Notes: generated by a model from the letters alone, not told the origin. 64,000 nucleotides of DNA from Alphaproteobacteria bacterium (GCA_009784235.1 WRCC01000001.1:62001-126000), one strand, 5' to 3'. Positions 52,994-61,334 are shown, counted from the stretch's first letter. Translations and numbers: made by a program.

Positions 52994-53865
52994 TTGCGCC
53001 GCACGATTGGTAATGGTATTCCGAATAAATAATATTTAATTTTTTTGCCACCGTCGATTATTCGAATTTTTGCAATTGTTATGCCGGGTACAATGAAATT
53101 AAATTTAACATCTTCAAATTTTTTATCCAGCATAGACCCAAGATTATTTTCATCCATAAATTTTTTGCGCGATGCATGCGCGTATTTTTTATCGGATTCG
53201 CGTTTTGCAATCGCAGCCGGATTTTTATTTTCAGTAATACTGGAAGCGGGGCGATTCTTGTAATAATAATTCGCACTCGGCACGGTCACAACGCGGTTGG
53301 CCAATTTCATCATTCGTGGCACCAGAATCATATCTTCGAAAATTCGACCAGGTTCAAAGAATAAATTATTATCAATTATAAATGATTTTCTGAACAGATA
53401 CCGCCATACATGCGCGTTTTCCAAAAATCGCGTCACCAATGCTTTTTCACCAATATCAGACAATATGATGTGCGAATCAAAAATTACGGATGGATTTGCA
53501 TGCTCTGAAATCATTCCGCCCACGGCAATATCAGCATTGGTTGCGGTTGCTGCATCCAGCATCTTTTCATAATAATCCAGATTGATATAATCATCTGCAT
53601 CCATGAAATGAACATATTCGCCATGGCATACACGCAGCGCATTATTTCGCGCTGCAGATTGACCGGAATTTTTTTGCTTTATGATTTTTATGCGTTTGTC
53701 CGCGGCGGCATATCGGTTATAAATTTCCGCAGAATTATCCGGCGACCCATCGTCAACAATTATAATTTCCAGATTTTTATATGTTTGATAAATGATGTTA
53801 TCCAAACATTGTGGTAGGTATTCAGCCGCATTCCATACCGGAATAATAACGGATATAAGTTTCAT
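52990..53865 (-). CDS. Family 2 glycosyltransferase
   Basis: A 291-residue GT-A enzyme: ISVIIPVWNAAEYLPQCLDNI, IIVDDGSPDNSAEIY, then the HFMDADDYI D-x-D motif. It is coupled to the Stealth gene downstream (4-base overlap) and lies nine bases after the histidine kinase gene, so it belongs to one minus-strand operon. Confidence 0.92.
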   Translation of the reverse strand: MKLISVIIPVWNAAEYLPQCLDNIIYQTYKNLEIIIVDDGSPDNSAEIYNRYAAADKRIKIIKQKNSGQSAARNNALRVCHGEYVHFMDADDYINLDYYEKMLDAATATNADIAVGGMISEHANPSVIFDSHIILSDIGEKALVTRFLENAHVWRYLFRKSFIIDNNLFFEPGRIFEDMILVPRMMKLANRVVTVPSANYYYKNRPASSITENKNPAAIAKRESDKKYAHASRKKFMDENNLGSMLDKKFEDVKFNFIVPGITIAKIRIIDGGKKIKYYLFGIPLPIVRRK

Positions 53866-53874
53866 TTTAATTCC

Positions 53875-55152
53875 TTAGACCGGCAATGTGATGCGCACAC
53901 GCAGACCACCCAGCGGTGAATCTTCCAACGAAATCGTTCCACCATGATTTTCAATCGCGGTCTGTGCAATGGACAGGCCCAGGCCAGTGCCACCGGTTGC
54001 GGCATCACGCGATTCATCCAGGCGTACAAATGGACGCATTGCATCCGCGCGTCGGTCCGTCGATATGCCGACACCATCGTCATCGATAAAGATTTCAATC
54101 TGTTCATCAGAATCAATTTCTGTAATTTCGACGGTAGTTTTGGCATGACGTGCAGCATTTTCAATTATATTTTGGAATGCAGATGCCAGCGCGCTGGGTC
54201 GTGCGTAAAACCGCATCGGCGCATCCGGGAATTTCGTTACGATTTCTTTACCAACAACCGTATCACGTGCAATCCGGGTCAGCATAGGCGGCATGGTTAT
54301 TTCTTGTTCGATTTCTGGAATTTCACCGCGTGCGAATGCCAAATATCCACCAATCATTTCGGACAGTCGGTCGATATCGGATATCAAAGATTCTTTTTTA
54401 ATATCGCCAGTTTCAATGCCCAAACGCATGCGTGCCAATGGCGACTTTAAATCATGCGATACTGCGTTCAACATGTCTGTACGCGTACGATTATACCGGT
54501 TCAGACGTTCTTTCATTGTAATCAATGCGGTGGCGGCTTCACGGATTTCAAAGCTGCCCGATGGATGGAAATCCGGTGCGTCTAATCCGCGGCCAAACCT
54601 GGATGCAGCGCGTGCCATACGGCGAATGGACCGTGCGTGACCAATAATAAACGGCGTCATCATCAGCGTTACAATAATAATTGATGCGGCCAGCCATATT
54701 AAAAACACTTCGGTTGACGTTGAATATATTCGGTATAACGACGTTGCAAAAGTCGTGATTTTTCCATTTTGCGAAACATCAACGTAAAGCAATCGATTGC
54801 TGCGGTCGATATAAATTGTCGCAGGTTGTTTAATTCTGGATTCTAATTCGGCGGCCAGACGGCCCGCTTCGCGTGAATTATTATCATTTTGCGCCGGGCG
54901 ATTCAAACGGTCATGTGTTGATACGTTAATCCGCGTGTTTTGCGCCATCATTGTCACGGCTGCATCGTTACCCGCATGCATTAAATTCAACATCGTTGCA
55001 ATTTCACCGGAAAAAGACCGCGCCATATTCGTATGCACGCGTTCCCAATGATTTCCAAAAAAGACATTCGCCATAATAATCTGTGCAACAACCAACGGCA
55101 CCAACATCATCAATATAGTGCGCCACAGGAAAGACCGGGGAAATATTTTCAT
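53875..55152 (-). CDS. Sensor histidine kinase (EnvZ/OmpR class)
   Basis: A 425-residue kinase with TM1 (about 9-29), a periplasmic sensor of about 120 residues, TM2 (about 150-172), HAMP, H-box AVSHDLKSPLARMRLGIE (phospho-His), N-box NIIENAARHA, G1 DDDGVGIS and G2 GGTGLGLSIA. All catalytic boxes are intact. It is preceded by its response regulator (11-base gap) and followed by glycosyltransferases. Confidence 0.94.
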   Translation of the reverse strand: MKIFPRSFLWRTILMMLVPLVVAQIIMANVFFGNHWERVHTNMARSFSGEIATMLNLMHAGNDAAVTMMAQNTRINVSTHDRLNRPAQNDNNSREAGRLAAELESRIKQPATIYIDRSNRLLYVDVSQNGKITTFATSLYRIYSTSTEVFLIWLAASIIIVTLMMTPFIIGHARSIRRMARAASRFGRGLDAPDFHPSGSFEIREAATALITMKERLNRYNRTRTDMLNAVSHDLKSPLARMRLGIETGDIKKESLISDIDRLSEMIGGYLAFARGEIPEIEQEITMPPMLTRIARDTVVGKEIVTKFPDAPMRFYARPSALASAFQNIIENAARHAKTTVEITEIDSDEQIEIFIDDDGVGISTDRRADAMRPFVRLDESRDAATGGTGLGLSIAQTAIENHGGTISLEDSPLGGLRVRITLPV

Positions 55153-55163
55153 GTCCGCCTCAC

Positions 55164-55778
55164 TTATTTATTAATTAATTTATATCCGCGCCCGCGTACG
55201 GTTATGATATCAATATTTTTCAGGTTTGCACTAATTTTTTCGCGCAGCCGTTTTGCGGTCATAGGCGCCGCCGCGGCAACATTTCCAACGGGTGATGTCA
55301 ATGCGACCAACAGTTCTTTTTCAAACAAAGATAATGCCAATAATTTATTATTTATATAAAATTCGTCGTCAACGATATGTAATCCATCGGGCAAGCGTGC
55401 ATCGGGCAGGGCGCCATTTCGCATAATATTATTTAGTCGCAAGACTAATTCTTTTAGTTGAAATGGTTTGGCTAAATAATCATCTGCGCCGCATTCCAAT
55501 CCATGAATTGTGTTTTCTGGGCCAACCATGGCGGTCAGCATTATGACCGGTGTTTTTACACCGCGCGCGCGCCATTTTTGCAGTGCAGCTGCACCATCCA
55601 AACCCGGCATCATACGGTCCAGAACAATCGCATCCGGTTTGATGCGTGTTAAAATTTCATCCGCAGATTCGGATGAATTGGCCAGAACGCATTCAAATCC
55701 ATTCGTGCGCAATCCACGTGCCAGCATATCGCGCAATGCATCGTCATCGTCAATTATAAGGATAGTTTTTTTTTGCAT
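55164..55778 (-). CDS. Response regulator, OmpR class with short output domain
   Basis: A 204-residue protein. Receiver domain about 1-120 with IIDDDDAL acidic pocket, phospho-Asp in DAIVLDRMMPG, T in MLTAM and K in LAKPF. The output part is about 80 residues, ending ITVRGRGYKLINK, the last strands of an OmpR winged helix; it lacks some residues of the usual about 95-residue domain. Partner of the adjacent kinase. Confidence 0.92.
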   Translation of the reverse strand: MQKKTILIIDDDDALRDMLARGLRTNGFECVLANSSESADEILTRIKPDAIVLDRMMPGLDGAAALQKWRARGVKTPVIMLTAMVGPENTIHGLECGADDYLAKPFQLKELVLRLNNIMRNGALPDARLPDGLHIVDDEFYINNKLLALSLFEKELLVALTSPVGNVAAAAPMTAKRLREKISANLKNIDIITVRGRGYKLINK

Positions 55779-56753
55779 TTATCTTTGCAACGGTTCAACG
55801 GCGTATTCGCCCGGCTGTATCGTTCTTTGGCCATTGCCATTGTTCCGTGCGCCGTTGCTGGTACCATTTCCATTATTCACGGGCATTGGTTGTGCGCGCC
55901 CAGAATTGGAAAATTCAGTCTTGAATAATACATATCCAGTTCCACCGCCCAACGCAGGTCCTTGCAATCCCAGTGAATAATATCCGCCCAGTATTCCATA
56001 ATCCAAATCAATATAATCAATATTGAACATCATGGAAACATTGGTATTGCCATCTTGGGTCATTGTGCACGAAAATTCGCGCGCGACCAATGTGGCTTGG
56101 CTATTTTGTGGCACGACTATGTCCATGGTTGTTGGGCTGCACCGTGCGGCAACACCGTTCAGCAAGAATTCAAATGTCACGCCAATTGTTGCCCGCGACA
56201 TGCCGGTGGAAATTGATACTTGGTCAACGGTCGCGTGCGGAATTTTCGCCATTGCGTTCGCGATTCCAACCTGGGCCGGAAAAGATATGCCGGATGTCAG
56301 ACAGCCGCGCGTGAATGGGTCTGCTTCGCATATAAATATACGCGAATGTTGATTCATCATGAACATATTGGCCAAAGAATTAAACAAGAAAGTCCGCGTA
56401 ATCCGGTCGTTCATTCGCGTACATCCGAAATCGCGACATACGACGGTCGGCCGGTCTGCGAAAGCAATACGCGCGTTTGGATTCGCAGCGCTTTCGGCCA
56501 TGCGTGCGGCTTCTATATTATTATCCCAGTTTGGCGATTCTGCGCGTTGCATAAACATATCAACCGGTATGAAATTCGGGTCGTTCGGGAACGCGAAATA
56601 AGAATCCACCGGCGTTTCAGTGTATATCACGCGGTGAAAACTGTCCATCTGTGCGCGCAAGTTCATTGGCATAATCATTGCGCACAATATGGTCGTCATC
56701 CGCCAAAATCCGAAAGATTTCGACCGTTGTTTTTTTGCGAATTTATACTTCAT
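55779..56753 (-). CDS. Exported protein of unknown function, first gene of the two-component operon
   Basis: A 324-residue protein with a basic N-terminus and signal-like segment (WRMTTILCAMIMPMNLRAQ). The mature part has four to five Cys (VVCRDFGC, IFICEADPFTRGC, ARCSPTT) and a C-terminal Asn/Gly low-complexity stretch. Its stop is directly next to the response regulator start, so it is probably co-transcribed and may be part of the signal input. No family recognised. Confidence 0.7.
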   Translation of the reverse strand: MKYKFAKKQRSKSFGFWRMTTILCAMIMPMNLRAQMDSFHRVIYTETPVDSYFAFPNDPNFIPVDMFMQRAESPNWDNNIEAARMAESAANPNARIAFADRPTVVCRDFGCTRMNDRITRTFLFNSLANMFMMNQHSRIFICEADPFTRGCLTSGISFPAQVGIANAMAKIPHATVDQVSISTGMSRATIGVTFEFLLNGVAARCSPTTMDIVVPQNSQATLVAREFSCTMTQDGNTNVSMMFNIDYIDLDYGILGGYYSLGLQGPALGGGTGYVLFKTEFSNSGRAQPMPVNNGNGTSNGARNNGNGQRTIQPGEYAVEPLQR

Positions 56754-56864
56754 TTTCGCGCCTTTTTGTTATTATCGGTCAAATCATAGAACAATCATCC
56801 GGGCCAGTGCAAGCGATAATTTTTGCTGGACAGGTGGGGTCCAGCAGTGTACAGTACCCCCGAT

Positions 56865-58145
56865 ATGTTCAGTTTTATAACGCGAAATTTTTCTTCCCTG
56901 GCATCTTTGCTGACCGCACCATTTCGGGCGTTTTGGCGGCTGGTCCGGCATATATTCCCAGCCCAAGACATAACCGCGATATCGGATGGCGGAAATTTAT
57001 CCTATTATCGAATGGAAACTTGGTACCGGTTTGGTAAATTTTGTGCCAAGGTTGGCCTGGTCATCTGGGCCGCATGGTCCAGCTATGTATTCGTATATCA
57101 CCGCCCAATGTTGGACCGCCGTACGCGCCAGCTGAACGAATGTCGGATTCAACATGCCCAGCAGATGAGTGATTTAACCGTATTCTTCAAAGCATATTCC
57201 GATTTGCACAAAGAAATGAACACCATTGATGACCAATTGGCAAATTCAACACGCCTGTCCAAGGCAGACCGTGATAAATTATTGACGCGCCGCGTGACCA
57301 CATGGGCCCAGATTGAAATGTTGGCAACCAGATTAAATACTATGTTCAATGATGCCGATTATGCGCCAGAATTTGTACGGTATTCTGATTTGGCGGTTGA
57401 TTATGAAATAACACGTGAAGAAAATAATTTGTTGCGCACACAAAACAAAGCGCTAGAAGATGGCATGATTGCCATCGGTGACGCAAATACGCAAATTATT
57501 GAACGCGTATCAAAATTGACCAAGGAAAATACTGACGTACTGTCACGTGAATTGCGGAAAATTAATAATACGCTGACGTCGCTGGGGTTGTCTGAAAAAT
57601 TGCTTGCCGCGCGGGCATTACAGACCAGTAACATAGTGGTCGGCGCAGCGGTCCAGCCGATGGCTTTCAATCCAAATACAGACCCGAAATATCTGGAATT
57701 GGCGGAAAAAATTGAATTGTGGCACGGATTGTCGCGTGCGCATTCAATGTTACCATTGGGTGCGCCGGTAACAAATCCGCGTATCACCAGTCCGTTTGGA
57801 AAACGCGAAGACCCGATTGACGGTGGTCCGGGTGTTCATCGCGGTATTGATTTTGCGGGTTCGGTCGGTACGCCACTGTTGGCTGTGGCACCGGGTCGTG
57901 TGACGTTTGTTGGCGAACGTTCTGGTTATGGAAAAACGGTTGAAATTGACCATGGCCTGGGCTTTACGACTTTGTATGCGCATTTGTCCAAGATATCAGT
58001 AGATAGGGGCGATATAGTCAAATCGCGCCAGATTATCGGCCTGGGCGGTAATTCGGGACGTTCGACTGGTCCGCATTTGCACTATGAAATCAGATATAAT
58101 GATAATCCGTTTAATCCATATGGATTTGTTAAGGGAGGGCAATAA
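56865..58145 (+). CDS. M23 zinc peptidase (LytM-type), membrane-anchored
   Basis: A 426-residue envelope protein: one TM (about 74-96, FCAKVGLVIWAAWSSYVFVY), a coiled coil (about 105-265) and a C-terminal LytM domain. Zinc ligands in VHRGIDFAG and GPHLHYEIR are present, with an intact YGKTVEIDHGLGFTTLYAHLS core. It cleaves peptidoglycan crosslinks. The ATG at 56865 is preferred to an upstream TTG. The bactofilin gene overlaps its stop (TAATG); M23-bactofilin pairs are known cell-shape modules. Confidence 0.92.
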   Translation: MFSFITRNFSSLASLLTAPFRAFWRLVRHIFPAQDITAISDGGNLSYYRMETWYRFGKFCAKVGLVIWAAWSSYVFVYHRPMLDRRTRQLNECRIQHAQQMSDLTVFFKAYSDLHKEMNTIDDQLANSTRLSKADRDKLLTRRVTTWAQIEMLATRLNTMFNDADYAPEFVRYSDLAVDYEITREENNLLRTQNKALEDGMIAIGDANTQIIERVSKLTKENTDVLSRELRKINNTLTSLGLSEKLLAARALQTSNIVVGAAVQPMAFNPNTDPKYLELAEKIELWHGLSRAHSMLPLGAPVTNPRITSPFGKREDPIDGGPGVHRGIDFAGSVGTPLLAVAPGRVTFVGERSGYGKTVEIDHGLGFTTLYAHLSKISVDRGDIVKSRQIIGLGGNSGRSTGPHLHYEIRYNDNPFNPYGFVKGGQ

Positions 58146-58504
58146 TGTTTGCATTTACTAATTCAAAAGAGAAAATCAGTCCAACAATTGTTGGCGCTGG
58201 GTCAAAGGTTAACGGCGACATTATTACGACCGACGGCACAATTCAGATTCACGGAACGGTGAACGGAAATATTCGCGGCGACACGATTATTATCGCGCGC
58301 GGCGGCAAAGTTGTGGGTAAAATTACCACAAAGAATTTCTTTCTGCATGGCGCTATGGAAGGGCCAGCGACGGTAAATATCGCAAATGTTTTCGCAGATG
58401 CACAGATGACCGGGACGCTGTCTTATATAAAATTGAACATCACGAATAATGATGGCTTGGAATGCAAATTGGTTGCAAGAAAAGGGGCCGCTTCCGATGA
58501 ATAA
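58145..58504 (+). CDS. Bactofilin
   Basis: A 119-residue polymer-forming beta-helix protein: PTIVGAGSKVNGDIITTDGTIQIHGTVNGNI is the classical bactofilin core, followed by ARGGKVVGKI. Short flanking tails. It forms filaments that position peptidoglycan enzymes, here very likely the M23 peptidase encoded directly upstream. Its stop overlaps the rpiB start. Confidence 0.94.
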   Translation: MFAFTNSKEKISPTIVGAGSKVNGDIITTDGTIQIHGTVNGNIRGDTIIIARGGKVVGKITTKNFFLHGAMEGPATVNIANVFADAQMTGTLSYIKLNITNNDGLECKLVARKGAASDE

Positions 58505-58943
58505 ATCAATTACAAAGGTTTATATTGCGTCCGATCACCGTGGGGTAGGGCTGAAATTATATCTGATTGAAATGTTGTCTGCGGCGGGTTATGCGGTTGT
58601 AAATTTGGGTACGGATGACCCGACGGTAAAGGTTGATTTTCCCGAAATCACCCGGCGTGCAACGGATGCAATGTCGACGGACCCAGCATCACGCGGCATT
58701 GTAATCTGCGGATTCGGGGGCGGGGTGGTTATTGCAGCAAACCGGTTTCGACATATTCGCGCAACAAGATGTTTCCAGCCGGACCACGCGCGCCACGACC
58801 GGATTCATGATGATACGAACGTGCTGGCACTTGCCGCCGAAGATATAGAACTAGAAATCGCAATGATGACGGCCCAAGCGTTCTTGGAAACACCATTTGA
58901 TGCAATTGAACGCCGGATTCGCCGGATACAAGAAATTTCTTAA
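58497..58943 (+). CDS. rpiB: Ribose-5-phosphate isomerase B
   Basis: A 148-residue RpiB/LacAB enzyme. IASDHRGVGLKLYL binds phosphate; the catalytic Cys is in VICGFGGGVVIAANR (family: C-G-T-G-x-G); HARHDRIHDDTNVLAL follows. The start overlaps the bactofilin stop by eight bases. Confidence 0.93.
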   Translation: MNKSITKVYIASDHRGVGLKLYLIEMLSAAGYAVVNLGTDDPTVKVDFPEITRRATDAMSTDPASRGIVICGFGGGVVIAANRFRHIRATRCFQPDHARHDRIHDDTNVLALAAEDIELEIAMMTAQAFLETPFDAIERRIRRIQEIS

Positions 58944-58963
58944 AAAAAGATTATATTATGTTC

Positions 58964-58994
58964 AAAACTGTCCAATATATTGGACAGTTTTTTA
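58964..58994. terminator. Terminator formed by a TGTCCA-family palindrome
   Basis: A 28-base perfect palindrome with core TGTCCAATATATTGGACA, ending in TTTTTT (58988-58993). Located after rpiB, so it probably works as its terminator. Confidence 0.7.
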
Positions 58995-59065
58995 TTGTGA
59001 AAACATTCCGCTTTTTTGTCGAGCCCAAACCTGATAAAATAAATCCAAACATAAAGGAGGGCAAT

Positions 59066-59392
59066 ATGCCATTTTTTTCCGGCCTTTGGGTCGCTGCATT
59101 ATTTATTCTGGTATTAATAGTTCTGGTCTTGTTGGTCCAGATTCCAATCGCAATTGCGCGAAATCGTGGAATTACCGGCGGCGCATTTATATTCATTGTT
59201 GTTTTATCATGGCTGGGGATTCTTTGCGGGGTGACGTGGGTTATTGCGTTGCTGTTGTCGCTTGTCCTGGGCGGTACACCGGGCCAAACATTGGCCGATG
59301 TTGACCGTTTGGATAAATTACATAAATTAAAGAAAGCAGGCGTAATCACCCAAAAAGAATTCGACCGCGAAAAGCAGCGTATTTTGGGGTAA
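59066..59392 (+). CDS. Superinfection-immunity-like membrane protein with SHOCT tail
   Basis: A 108-residue protein. TM1 about 7-28 (LWVAALFILVLIVLVLLVQIPI), TM2 about 37-69 with WLGILCGVTWVIALLLSLVLG, then a C-terminal SHOCT motif (DRLDKLHKLKKAGVITQKEFDREKQRIL). AAAGGAGGG is a near-perfect ribosome site, which decides the start. Related in layout to 209-415. It is the last host gene before the dif/prophage. Function unknown. Confidence 0.75.
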   Translation: MPFFSGLWVAALFILVLIVLVLLVQIPIAIARNRGITGGAFIFIVVLSWLGILCGVTWVIALLLSLVLGGTPGQTLADVDRLDKLHKLKKAGVITQKEFDREKQRILG

Positions 59393-59420
59393 ATTCACGT
59401 AAAATCAATGATTTGTTATA

Positions 59421-59448
59421 ACTTTACGGCCCGTTATCGGGCCGTAAG
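59421..59448. repeat. Inverted repeat near dif
   Basis: ACTTTACGGCCCG-TTAT-CGGGCCGTAAGT hairpin, flanked by ATCAATGA/TCATTGAT arms. The gap 59393-59640 holds this, AT-rich sequence and a degraded palindromic repeat; no gene is seen. Confidence 0.6.
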
Positions 59449-59551
59449 TCATTGATAATGCAGTGGTTTCAATAAAAGTCGGGCATAAAAAGCGGAAAAA
59501 TATAAATAATTTTATTAGATTGATTTTGCAGTTTATTTTTACGGTGATCGG

Positions 59552-59615
59552 GCTGGACTTGCAAATTGCAATAACCATGTTGTTATTGCGAGGAGTGTAA
59601 CGACGAAGCAATCCA
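59552..59615. repeat. Palindromic repeat, ACTGGATTGC family, degraded copy 4
   Basis: The right arm (ATTGCGAGGAG...ACGACGAAGCAATCCAG, 59584-59615) is well kept; the left arm (CTGGACTTGCAAATTGCAATAAC) is decayed. It ends 25 bases before the dif-like site. Confidence 0.65.
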
Positions 59616-59640
59616 GATACGCGGCAGAATAGCATTAATC

Positions 59641-59669
59641 AAAGGCGCATAATATATATTATGCATTAA
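59641..59669. other. dif-like XerC/XerD site, left prophage junction
   Basis: AAGGCGCATAA (XerC arm) - TATATA (6-base centre) - TTATGCATTAA (XerD arm), matching the layout of E. coli dif (GGTGCGCATAA-TGTATA-TTATGTTAAAT). GCATAATATATATTATGC is a perfect palindrome. The first 19 bases recur exactly at 63982-64000. Confidence 0.85.
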
Positions 59670-59722
59670 AAAAGAATAGCAAGTAAAACCATCATCAAGA
59701 TAATAAACTGCCAATTCTTCAT
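59666..59722 (-). CDS. 18-residue hydrophobic peptide ORF, end of the phage operon
   Basis: Translation: MKNWQFIILMMVLLAILF, a single membrane-length hydrophobic stretch. Its ATG overlaps the VP4 stop (ATGA), so ribosomes could re-initiate, and its TAA lies inside the XerD arm of dif. Too short for ordinary gene finding. It could be a small lysis or inhibitor peptide, or chance. Position and composition are what support it. Confidence 0.4.
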   Translation of the reverse strand: MKNWQFIILMMVLLAILF

Positions 59723-60516
59723 AAATGTCCTTTTTTCTTAGACTGTTTATAATTTAACATAAAGTTATCACGAACGTCAAGCGCTTTTTTTGGATTAGCT
59801 CCACGCAGACCTTTTATATCAGAATTATCTAATCTCCACAATTTATGCAAGAGAGATGGTTCATCTGGAATTTCAGATTCAATACCGAGCTTAACTTTAT
59901 AAAATCTGGGTAAACCAACTTTGCAACCCTTTCGCCATACAAATGGAACGTCTTCAGAGCCTGGTACGCTCTTATAACGGACTCTGGATACGTCGCCAAT
60001 ACCAGGACGCCTGGACATGATAGCAAATGGAGACGAGGGCAAATTTGATGTGTCTTTACCAATAAACTTTTTAAGATGGTAACCAGCAACATATTGTGCA
60101 CTATCAGGTGTAAGCGCTCCAAAATGAACCTGACCATAAGGCCATTGCGGTAAATCAACATAGCCCGGTTTACCAACAGGAGAATAACCAAGAAATGCAA
60201 CATGATAATGTGGGCGCATCGATTTTTCACCATACTCACCACAGGCATAATATTTAAATACATGGCCGGATTTACGCATACGTTTAAAGAAAAGTTGTAA
60301 TTCTCTAACGAAAACAACATTAGGCATATCCTCATCTCGATAAGTTAAAGTCATAAAACAATTATCTTTATATTTTGAGGCCTCATGCATAATACGAATA
60401 GACCATGAACGAGCATGATTTATACGACAAGGTATACACTGACCACAAGATACTACAACACGCTTATCAACACCATCATTCCATTTCGATGGTTTTAAAG
60501 GAAATAAACAAATCAT
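59719..60516 (-). CDS. Microvirus replication initiator VP4 (HUH endonuclease)
   Basis: A 265-residue rolling-circle replication protein. The N-terminal CGQCIPCRINHARSWSIR Cys motif is typical of gokushovirus VP4. The HUH metal motif is RPHYHV (His103, His105), preceded by FKYYACGEYGE. The catalytic tyrosine pair is QYVAGYHLKK (Tyr142, Tyr146). It nicks the replicative form DNA to start plus-strand synthesis. A 12-bp hairpin containing its ribosome site lies directly before the ATG. Confidence 0.94.
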   Translation of the reverse strand: MICLFPLKPSKWNDGVDKRVVVSCGQCIPCRINHARSWSIRIMHEASKYKDNCFMTLTYRDEDMPNVVFVRELQLFFKRMRKSGHVFKYYACGEYGEKSMRPHYHVAFLGYSPVGKPGYVDLPQWPYGQVHFGALTPDSAQYVAGYHLKKFIGKDTSNLPSSPFAIMSRRPGIGDVSRVRYKSVPGSEDVPFVWRKGCKVGLPRFYKVKLGIESEIPDEPSLLHKLWRLDNSDIKGLRGANPKKALDVRDNFMLNYKQSKKKGHL

Positions 60517-60544
60517 AGCTTAACCTCTATTTAGAGGTTAAGCT
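60517..60544 (-). promoter_or_regulatory. Hairpin covering the VP4 ribosome-binding site
   Basis: AGCTTAACCTCT (60517-60528) and AGAGGTTAAGCT (60533-60544) form a perfect 12-bp stem with a 4-base loop. On the mRNA the AGAGG ribosome site of VP4 lies in the 3' arm, one stem end touches the ATG, and the stop of the small basic gene is in the 5' arm. Confidence 0.7.
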
Positions 60545-60663
60545 CTACGACCACGATATGTAGACACACGAGCTCGCTTAGGACGACGAAAGAATTTTTT
60601 AAAGCCACCAAAGACTTTACGAGCACGATTAAATGTACGTTTATATTTACGACGAAATGCCAT
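60538..60663 (-). CDS. Small basic DNA-binding/packaging protein (VP8-like)
   Basis: A 41-residue protein, MAFRRKYKRTFNRARKVFGG ... ending STYRGRRA, with about 17 Arg/Lys. Microviruses carry such a protein (phiX174 J, gokushovirus VP8) that neutralises packaged ssDNA. AAAGGAG lies seven bases before the ATG. It was found by reading the gap between VP2 and VP4. Confidence 0.85.
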   Translation of the reverse strand: MAFRRKYKRTFNRARKVFGGFKKFFRRPKRARVSTYRGRRA

Positions 60664-60677
60664 AACAGACTCCTTTT

Positions 60678-61313
60678 TTAACGGTTATTTATCCACCTAA
60701 CTATTCTGTTAGGATGATTCTTATCATCAATAGATTGACGCCAAGAATTAGCTCTTTCACCAGCACGATTAATAGCACCACGAACACTAGAAACAGCACC
60801 ACGAGCAATAGACTCATAAGCAGACTCATGAGACTGAGCACCAGGACGGCTTTCTACAACTCCGGCATTGTGAGTAGCAATACGAGCAGCCGCAGAAGCT
60901 TCACGAGTTTGCTCAGCAAGTAACTTATTCTGAGCACCTAAATTACGAGTACTGGCCATAGTATGAGACAATGTAGCCAAATTCATAGCATGATCAAGGG
61001 GGTTAGAACCTTGAACTCCCGGAGCTTCAACTCCAGAACTTCCAGAACTTATTCCACCAAACAGGGGATTAATACCAGCATCTTCAAGACGACCACGTTG
61101 ATTAATCGGATCCGAATACTCTTGCTCACGACGCTCAGCATCTAATTGCTCAGCACGACGAGCTTTATTACCAGTAATAGTCTCATGTATAACACCACCA
61201 GGCATAACTGACTTAACGGCACTATAACCACCACCAGTGGACATATTAAAGGTCAAATCTTTTGCCCATCTATTCCAAGGATTTTTAAAAACTTTTTTTA
61301 AGAACTTCACCAA
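60678..61313 (-). CDS. Microvirus DNA pilot protein VP2
   Basis: A 211-residue minor virion protein that helps DNA entry. The family motif appears as EYSDPINQRGRLEDAGINPLFGG (about residues 66-88), followed by Gly/Ser-rich and then Ala/Gln helical stretches. It ends in a basic tail (NHPNRIVRWINNR). Confidence 0.9.
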   Translation of the reverse strand: MVKFLKKVFKNPWNRWAKDLTFNMSTGGGYSAVKSVMPGGVIHETITGNKARRAEQLDAERREQEYSDPINQRGRLEDAGINPLFGGISSGSSGVEAPGVQGSNPLDHAMNLATLSHTMASTRNLGAQNKLLAEQTREASAAARIATHNAGVVESRPGAQSHESAYESIARGAVSSVRGAINRAGERANSWRQSIDDKNHPNRIVRWINNR

Positions 61314-61334
61314 TAACTCCGTTTTTTGGTGTCA

